From Saccharomycopsis fibuligera x Saccharomycopsis cf. fibuligera (Eukaryota > Ascomycota > Saccharomycetes > Ascoideales > Saccharomycopsidaceae): a DNA stretch of 64,000 bases. The notes beneath the pieces were generated by a model. It was not told the DNA's origin. It saw only the letters and a program-made list of their open reading frames with translations, and searched no databases. Both the position numbers and the translations under genes were made by a program. Each line of letters begins with the position of its first letter. The first letter of the stretch is position 1. Positions 57,301-64,000 of this stretch are shown here, in pieces. The stretch is taken from the NCBI GenBank assembly GCA_001936135.1, contig CP012813.1, positions 1 through 64,000 of the forward strand. Reading direction: 5' to 3'.

Positions 57301-58390
57301 AACATGATTTCGAATGGTTGTAACGTGAAGTATTGCTTCTGGCCAGAATTTGGATTCCAATTTGCCACTGTGAAGTATTGTTCGCGCGTCAGTTAGTAGC
57401 GTCTGATTGGGGCGCTCCGACATTCCGTTGGAAGCTGGAGTGTATCCGCTTGTGGTGTGTGATTCAATTCCGGCTTCACTCAATATGTCTGTGACCTCGG
57501 AGTTTAGATATTCGGTCCCCCTATCAGTAAAGAGGCTTTTAACACTGTATCCGCGCTCAGAAAATTGGTTTTTCACCCATCGAATATAGTGAAATAACTT
57601 GTCCTTTATCTCATGCTTTTTGTGCATGGTGAAGACTTTAGTGTAGCCAGTGTACTGGTCGCGAAAGGTAACAAAATAATTTGGTGTGTCATTAATTTTC
57701 GTACCTACTTCGCAAACATCCGAAACTATGTTTTCAAATGGACTTTTCTTTATGTACACTTGCCTCGAGTTTGGGACAGCAGCATGTTTCTTTCCCTTCG
57801 CAATAGCACACTCATAGCAATCTTCCTTTGCATTTAGTGATTCAACCTTTGTTGGATCTGCTATAATTGTGTTGTGTTTGATGGATGATTTTAATGAGTT
57901 ATTGTTAACGTGTCCTAGAATGCTATGAAGGCTACTAGCAACTGATGCTATCAATCTCACTTTATTCTTAATAATATGCTTTCCACTGAGCCATGTAAGG
58001 TCGTATATTACCTCAATTTCAAGATTATAATGACCATGTTTTAGGACCTTTACAATTTTCTTTTTACCTCCAACGTCTATTACTTTAACACCGAAACTGT
58101 CTAGTTTCATTTATAATAGCACAAGGTGCTGAGGGAGCATAATAGCAGTCAAGCTCAACCACAGAGTCTCCTATGCGTAATCGCATCTTGCCATGACCTA
58201 GAATTTTGATGTTACCATCTAATGTGGTTAGGTATACTTTGGGGTAGTGATTATCATCATAATTCGTGTATTTCCCTATATGTGATAAATCATTGGTGAG
58301 GGTAGCCTGGCTTCCTCCGTCGATAAGGATAAGTGTATCGTCGGCTATAATTGAATTAATTGTGCGAGTGCCTCGCTTGATAATTCCCAT
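54398..58390 (-). mobile_element. copia A pol region, second copy (part of fossil)
   Basis: Same order of protease-like, integrase, repeat linker, RT (FVDD) and RNase H as 23556-27549, with a few substitutions (for example ILGHVNNN versus ILGQVNNN in the integrase zinc region). Broken. Confidence 0.9.
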
Positions 58391-58611
58391 CGGATGTTGT
58401 GTTGTGGATTTTGGATTCCTGATATATTTTTTTCAGTTTTCCCGTGATTGTACGTTCTTGATCTATATGCTTTAGTGTAGGTCCCAACTGGTCGATCTTT
58501 TATAAATACAGCTTTTCTGCTCATTCCTTTATGATATCCTCCTAATTTGTCCTCATAATCTCCTATAGAATCAAATAGTTTGTAGGGATCATAGGTTTCA
58601 TAGTTAGCTGC

Positions 58612-59211
58612 TCAACGATTGATGTCATCAGAGAACTCACTATAGTTTTCATCAAAATTTAAAAACAAAGTACCTGCAATCACTTTTTCTTCCACCCTAA
58701 TATTGTTCCATTTGAGAGAATCCATCACAATGAAAACTTGGTTAATGTACCGAATGAGGTCACCCTTTTGGTTGCCTAACTTTAGTGCGGCAAACCTTGC
58801 TTTAGCTGCTTCCTCGGTAAGAATAAGGTCCAAACAGTTTTCACGCAACATAGCCAAAATTTGCATTGATGATTTCTTGTATTCGTCGGGTCTGTTATTG
58901 TTAACCTGCGAAATGTGTGCGAGGGATGTATCAGTAGTGTTTCTGATTACATTTTCAACAATGAATTCCGTTTCTTCGTCTTGCGTCTCTATGATGCCTT
59001 TTTCGAAGCAAGTAACAAACTCCTTGTACCCTCTCTCAGATAATCTATGCTTCAATTCATTACAATAATTGATGAAGTTTGCGTTTGAATTTCTCAACGC
59101 GCTCAATTTTGGAATAGATGTGGATATACGGTCTTGAATCTCGTAAAGTTCCGTGGCCGTTTTTGCAGTAGTGTCTTTGGATAGAGATAGATTGTTAATA
59201 TCAGCAATCAA
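58612..59211 (-). mobile_element. copia A gag-like region, second copy
   Basis: Identical at protein level to 22735-23334 as far as I can compare. Confidence 0.72.
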
Positions 59212-59587
59212 CTCTTACAGTTTTGGGATGTTTTCCTCTTTAGCATCGTTTGAGCTTTCGTTTTTACTTTCGTGGTTCATAGCTATTATTCTGTTAATAT
59301 TTCATTGTGCTTCCAATTTGTGTCAGATTGTTTCTTGGCCGATAAGTCCTAATGTATATCTAAATGGTTGCTAGTCATCCGAAGCTGTTTCATCACCAGT
59401 TGATGAAACGTCTGCACGATATCTTATCCTGTGTTGCCGTAGCAAGTATGACTATCAACTAACATCATTTAGGTATGTAACCACGGGTAATAGAACATGA
59501 GCAAGTTACTATGTCTAGTATGTAACTAGATTCAGCCATTGGAAGGATGGATAATTTAGTAACCACCGCATCCTGTCTGTAACGCCA

Positions 59588-59989
59588 TGTCAGAGTATAG
59601 TGACTAGATCTGCTACCCATACCTGAGGTTGTCTCCTCTGAGTAGCACTGGTTAGATCAGTCTCTCTTCTAGTAGTGAAGGATAGCCACTTACTGAGATA
59701 CTAGTTTTTGATGTAACTTAATTAGTAATGAAATTGGACTTATATTCCTTGCCTTATTATAAACAATATGACTACATAAAAACATTCTGTTTTTCAAACT
59801 ATATATAATAATTTCATTCGTCACCCATAATGCTCAGGTGATGAAACATTTTTGATCGCATTTTTGATGTTGTTCTCCTTAGCAACTATGCGTGCGCCCA
59901 AATGTTCTCGGCCGCAAAAGGCAGTTTACCAAAAAGGAGATTATACCAAATGAACGGTATGAAAGATGTTAATTGGTATAAATCCAACA
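59588..59989 (-). repeat. LTR A, 5' LTR of second element
   Basis: 402 bp; IR2 mate of 21957-22358, and also nearly identical to solo LTR 11711-12112. Confidence 0.92.
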
Positions 59990-60148
59990 AAGATGCTTTA
60001 TCAGCTGCAAATGGTTTCGAACAAAAATGATTATTTCGCGTGTTGATGTGAGTGAGGCTGAGATACGAAGTTGTGATATACTGCGTAACATTTTATCGGT
60101 AAGTCTGAACCGAGCTGGGAGCTCAGTCAGGGGGGTGGACAAGTTTCA
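59990..60148 (-). pseudogene. LINE ORF2 scrap (third copy)
   Basis: Same as 12113-12271 and 21798-21956. Confidence 0.82.
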
Positions 60149-60357
60149 TTTTTTTTCACACACAATATCGATTTATTATTTCTATATAAACGGTAGAAAA
60201 TATAATCTTATAAACTTATCTATATAGTATATACAGTATAGTTCAGTTGTTGTTATATAGGGGAAACTTGTACAAGTGAAAACCCCGTTAGTATTAGTTA
60301 GACTTTAATGGATCTGTTGGATTTGAAATAGATATAGGAGAGATTATAGTCTAGGAT
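60149..60357. other. Non-coding spacer (third copy)
   Basis: Same as 12272-12481, including the 45-bp LINE 5' fragment at 60254-60298. Confidence 0.6.
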
Positions 60358-61465
60358 GGATGATATTTTATTTTATTTTTTTTTATCTTTTTTTGAGGGT
60401 CATTGCTTTGCTGTCGACAGATAAAAAGAAAGGGGTCTCACTTCAGTACCATCTTCCACTCACTAAGATAACACAGATGTGTTATCTAATTCATTACCGT
60501 GGTGATGTAGTAAATAAGACTAGAGATTGTAATGGTTTTCCAATCAAAGTCCTTATCTCTCCGTAGGCGGGAATATTTCTGTTGAAATATCAAGTAGTTG
60601 TCGACCTGGATTAATTCTCGTGTATCACTGGATGGAAGGATGAGGCTGTCCCCGCTCAATTCCTTATTTATATGTAACTTTTTCCATAACGCTTGTGCTA
60701 CTGGACATTTGACCAAAAAGTGCTCCATTTGTTTGTTGATAGCATCTTCATATGACTGCTGTTTGTATTTTTTACGTGATAAATCTTCGGAGCACCACTT
60801 ACATTCCTCATCTTGGAATTTGAACTTCTCGACTCCGAGGTGGAATGTGTGTATATTCTCGAAGCAGCCAGGGTGTTTGGGCGTTTGTTTGTCCAGCATT
60901 TGCCAGAATGTCAGACACTCTTTATTAGTGACGTGCCAACTGGTTTGAGAATAGTAGTTTATCTTTCTTCTCGCGCGCTTGTGCACTGTCGTTCCGGGAC
61001 TTGAAGTCGAAGACTTTTTTTTGGAATGAACGTTTGTTTCAAAAACGGTACACTGAGCTCCACTGCTTCTGCTATATCGGATGTGCGCTGAAGCCCAAGG
61101 ATGCCAGGATTGTGTTTGTTGGGGACTACTTGTTTCCACAGAGCTATTTTGGTTGCTTCTGTGGCTCTCAACGTGAAGCACTGTTCTGGGTTCTGTGCCA
61201 GTATAGATTGCATTTATTTGTTTGTCAGTGAGATTTTGATGAATCTCCTTGTAGTAGAATTTTGAACAGATAAATGTATTATAGGCTATGACTTGACTTG
61301 ACGGCGGCAAATGTTTGATGTTGGAAATGTTGAACTTTGCGTACATTGTTTGTATCAAGTTTTTTGGCCATCTTTGGTTCGGAATTTTAATCCCGAGATA
61401 CGTTAGTTTATAGTCTTCCTTTACTCGCTCAATTGAAATGTCAAAAAGCTGAATGTCAGTTTTTG
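60358..61465 (-). pseudogene. LINE ORF2 C-terminus and 3' UTR (third copy)
   Basis: As 12482-13588: RT thumb, zinc motif CKWC/HFLVKC, stop at 60486-60488, hairpin 60466-60487 and A-rich tail. One residue differs from the 20.4 kb copy. The same shifted stretch in the middle is shared by all three copies. Confidence 0.86.
60466..60487 (-). other. Hairpin at LINE ORF2 stop (third copy)
   Basis: Same 9-bp stem, ATCT loop. Confidence 0.65.
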
Positions 61466-61873
61466 TGTTGGATTTATACCAATTAACGTCTTTCATACCG
61501 TTCATTTGGTATAATCTTTTATTTTTGGTAAACTGCCTTTTGCGGCCGAGAACATTTGGGCGCACGCATAGTTGCTAAGGAGAACAACATCAAAGATGTG
61601 GAGGAAAATTTTCATCACCTGAGCATTATGGGTGAGGAATGAAATTATTATATATAGTCTGAAAAAAAAATAATGTTTTTATTTAGTGATATAGTTTATA
61701 ATAAAAGTAAGGAATATAAGTCCAATTTCATTACTCAGCTAAGTTTCATTACGTAACTAAGATCTCAGTAAGTGGCTACCCTTCACTACTAGAAGAGAGA
61801 CTAATCTAACCAGTGCTACTCAGAGGAGACAACCTCAGGTATGGGTAGCAGATCTAGTCACTATACTTTGACA
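61466..61873 (+). repeat. Solo LTR A with TTTTG duplication (third copy)
   Basis: Flanked by TTTTG at 61461-61465 and 61874-61878. Confidence 0.94.
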
Positions 61874-62161
61874 TTTTGCTATATCTGTGGCGTATGGGGA
61901 AATGAGTATTTTTGATTAATCATAGTTCAAACTCCCTCCCGTTATCGAACAGAAATCTTGGATCGTCTGGATTGCTGACTCCATGTCTTGATTACCATCT
62001 GCAAAAATGGTACTATCGTCGGCGAAGGCTAAGTGTGTGACTTTAATTGGGCTAAGATATTTTGTATTAATAGTGAAGCCTTGTAGTTCTCTCTAAACAT
62101 TCCGTAGAAGGGGCTCAACTGCCAATACGAAAAGCGATGGGCTGATTGGGTTTCCTTGTAA
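61874..62161 (-). pseudogene. LINE ORF2 RT fragment (third copy)
   Basis: RT blocks QGNPISPSLF and FADD; ends at the same breakpoint as 19785, so this copy derives from the right-arm junction form rather than the continuous LINE. Confidence 0.9.
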
Positions 62162-62171
62162 AAAACAAGCG

Positions 62172-62223
62172 ATCCTACAATACGCCTTTAAAAGTACTTA
62201 GTAGAAACCTACACCTTGTTAAC
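62172..62223 (+). repeat. LTR B remnant upstream of second tRNA-Val
   Basis: Mate of 19723-19774; ends 19 bp before the tRNA. Confidence 0.72.
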
Positions 62224-62242
62224 ATAGCAAGGTTCATACAGT

Positions 62243-62326
62243 GACACCTTGGCGTAGAGGTTAACGCGTTTGCTTCACAAAATATGGGTACGCAAAAGGT
62301 CCCGAGTTCGATCCTCGGAGGAGTCA
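62243..62326 (+). tRNA. tRNA-Val(CAC) with 11-nt intron, second copy
   Basis: Identical to 19620-19703 on the opposite strand, including the A-A mismatch in the acceptor stem. TTTTTT follows. Confidence 0.9.
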
Positions 62327-62380
62327 ATTTTTTGCTATTCTGGTTTGCGTTTACCAGAGCCTTTTGATGTGTGTGAGAAT

Positions 62381-62782
62381 TGTTGGATTTATACCAATTA
62401 ACATCTTTCATACCGTTCATTTGGTACAATCTCCTTTTTGGTAAACTGCCTTTTGCGGCGGAGAACATTTGGGCGCACGCATAGTTGCTAAGGAGAACAA
62501 CATCAAAAATGCGATCAAAAATGTTTCATCACCTGAGCATTATGGGTGACGAATGAAATTATTATATATAGTCTGAAAAGCAGAATGTTTTTATGTAGTA
62601 ATATAGTTTATGATAAGGCAAGGAATATAAGTCCAATTTCATTACTAACTAAGTTACATCAAAAACTAGAATCTCAGTAAGTGGCTATCCTTCACTACTA
62701 GAGGAGAGACTAATCTAACTAGTGCTACCCAAAGACGATAAGCTCAGGTATGGGTAGTAGATCTGGTCACTATACGTTGACA
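62381..62782 (+). repeat. LTR A solo (mate of 19164-19565)
   Basis: 402 bp, TGTTGGATTTATACC to ACGTTGACA. Confidence 0.9.
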
Positions 62783-64000
62783 AGAGATGTACTTAGAGAA
62801 ATGAAATCTACTTCACTGGGAATTTATCAAATGAGATCTCAAATGATGCATCCCATTGCTCCTCAGAGTATTCCAACGGCTTACCAGATCCCCGGACACT
62901 GATGTTGCAGTTCACCAAGATCCGTCCCCCGGACCGACTCAAAGTACCAACCAACTATAGAACCATTCCACTGAATCATTTGGAACCCAAAAAGATGAAG
63001 AACCTTACGTTCAAGCTGAGCCTTTTACCATTGAAAACTCCATCTCTCCACCGTCAACCCACCCTATTTCCAATTCTGAATCTCAAATTGAAAATTTTTC
63101 ATCCGTCTTACCTAATGACTTACTAAGCAGAAAGGGCGCGGATCCAACTTGCGCTGCACCTCCTGAACATGCACCAGAAGCTGTTGATCCTCCATCACCA
63201 TCTGTTTTGTCTAATCCCTCTGTTTCAATTTCAAAAACCACTAACATAAACTTAAAAACCTTAAAACTCGAAAAATCAAAAAAAATTCAACAAAATCCAA
63301 CAATCTTAAAAAACATTTTTTCACATTCTTCAATTAATCTTAATAAAAACCAAAAAAAAAAATAATACTCTCTCTGTTTCCTTTGTTCCACATGTTTCCC
63401 CCAGTGACATTAGCTCGATTTTGCCAACTGTCCCTTCTACCTCAGATCCTTCAAACAGTAATCAAATTCAGCAACAAGATGAAAATGTCCCACGCCCAGC
63501 GGATACCACTGATTCAGCTGCTTCATCTGCCTCAACTGCCTCATCTGCATCTTCTGCCTCACCTGACTCAACTAAAGAAACGTCTCCACCTGGATCAACT
63601 CCTTCACCTGCGTTCATTGCGGATACACATCAGGACATTATCTGAAAAGAAACACTGAAAAAGCTCTATGCCGATCAGGCCTCTAAACGTGCGAATCATA
63701 ACGTAACAACGAGCTCCGCGTCACTTCCAAACCCTAGCGTCAAACGCCCTGCTATCGACGTTTTCCAAACTGAATTTGAATGGGCCCGTATCTATGGCCC
63801 GGAATATTTTCCTTTTGCTGATGTTTTGTCAAAACTAACTGCCATGAAATACTTGCTGCTGATGTTTACACCTTTACGGATACAACTTTTGCTGGTTCTG
63901 ATAAAAAGGTCACCTCTGCGACTACAATCATGAAAATGGACGAATTCTATAAATCATATACTCCAAAACTGTTCTAGGACGAGGGCCTCCGGTTTAAAAC
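62783..64000 (+). pseudogene. LINE ORF1 N-terminal half, cut by window end
   Basis: IR2 mate of 17946-19163: scrambled N-terminus, Ser/Pro-rich part, Ala/Ser-rich run, TGA near 63642, frameshift near 63847 and TAG near 63976. No zinc knuckles before the window end. Confidence 0.85.

Larger units (their letters stand above)
54060..59989 (-). mobile_element. copia-type LTR element A, second full copy (fossil)
   Basis: Minus-strand copy: 5' LTR 59588-59989, gag-like region 58612-59211, protease/integrase/linker/RT/RNase H about 54398-58390, 3' LTR 54060-54391. The internal region is nearly identical to 22359-27556. The two LTRs are of different length classes, so the 3' LTR probably came by recombination with the 48768-type sequence. 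Broken, with about four breaks. The 51-bp linker repeats are at 56221-56505. Confidence 0.92.
54391..64000. repeat. IR2 right arm
   Basis: Inverted copy of 17946-27556, cut by the window end. Sampled proteins are almost identical to the partner: the LINE ORF2 C-terminal piece differs by one residue in 359. The arms are about 26.8 kb apart. Confidence 0.93.

Noticed and set aside
1-64000. rRNA genes, bacterial operons, phage or plasmid features
   Set aside because: None seen; tRNA introns, LTR elements and LINEs indicate a eukaryote.

Overview
The window reads as a repeat-only block from an ascomycete yeast, most likely of the CUG-Ser (Candida/Debaryomyces) clade. No host protein-coding gene is recognisable in 64 kb. 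Host material is limited to four kinds of tRNA gene (Val-CAC in two copies, Gln-TTG, Glu-TTC, Lys-CTT) and short stretches around them. Everything else comes from an L1-like LINE with a zinc-knuckle ORF1 and an endonuclease/reverse transcriptase ORF2 (resembling the Zorro LINEs of Candida), three copia-type LTR families (called A, C and E here), a Ty3/gypsy family (B) and an orphan solo-LTR family (D). The CUG-Ser suggestion rests on two CTG codons at positions where related proteins usually carry serine.

The main architecture is a set of long inverted repeats. IR1 has arms 1-14284 and 19785-39654 around a 5.5 kb centre (14285-19784); its left arm runs off the window. The arms are nearly identical apart from three length differences: two tandem-repeat changes (36 bp and 51 bp) and one 5.6 kb difference caused by a whole LTR element in the right arm facing a solo LTR in the left. 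IR2 has arms 17946-27556 and 54391-64000 (running off the right end), so the inner part of the IR1 right arm exists in a third copy. IR3 is smaller (about 48768-49700 and 53460-54391).

Layout: 1-1505 LINE ORF1 fragment; 1506-5702 copia C; 5703-5784 LTR D remnant; 5785-10303 LINE (ORF2 start plus ORF1); 10304-11710 Ty3/gypsy 3' end with two LTRs; 11711-12112 solo LTR A; 12113-19145 LINE pieces including the longest LINE copy, with a solo LTR A inside ORF2; 19164-19774 LTR A, tRNA-Val and an LTR B remnant; 19785-39654 the mirror image of the left arm with a full copia A element at 21957-27958; 38149-40957 LINE ORF1; 40977-48246 an island outside the three inverted repeats (except its leftmost few bases) with tRNA-Gln, tRNA-Glu, an old copia E element and tRNA-Lys; 48247-54051 LTR B, LTR A, a damaged LINE carrying solo LTR D, and about 0.95 kb of unassigned DNA; 54060-59989 a second copia A element; 59990-64000 the IR2 mirror copy with the second tRNA-Val.

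Most informative points: every tRNA gene has a Ty3-like LTR B end 12-19 bp upstream of its mature 5' end, as expected of an element targeting Pol III initiation sites; the solo LTR D carries a dense array of perfect heat-shock elements upstream of a TATA box; and the inverted repeats with their conversion-like mosaics suggest a recombining pericentromeric or subtelomeric domain. That location is inference, and assembly error in such repeats must be excluded.
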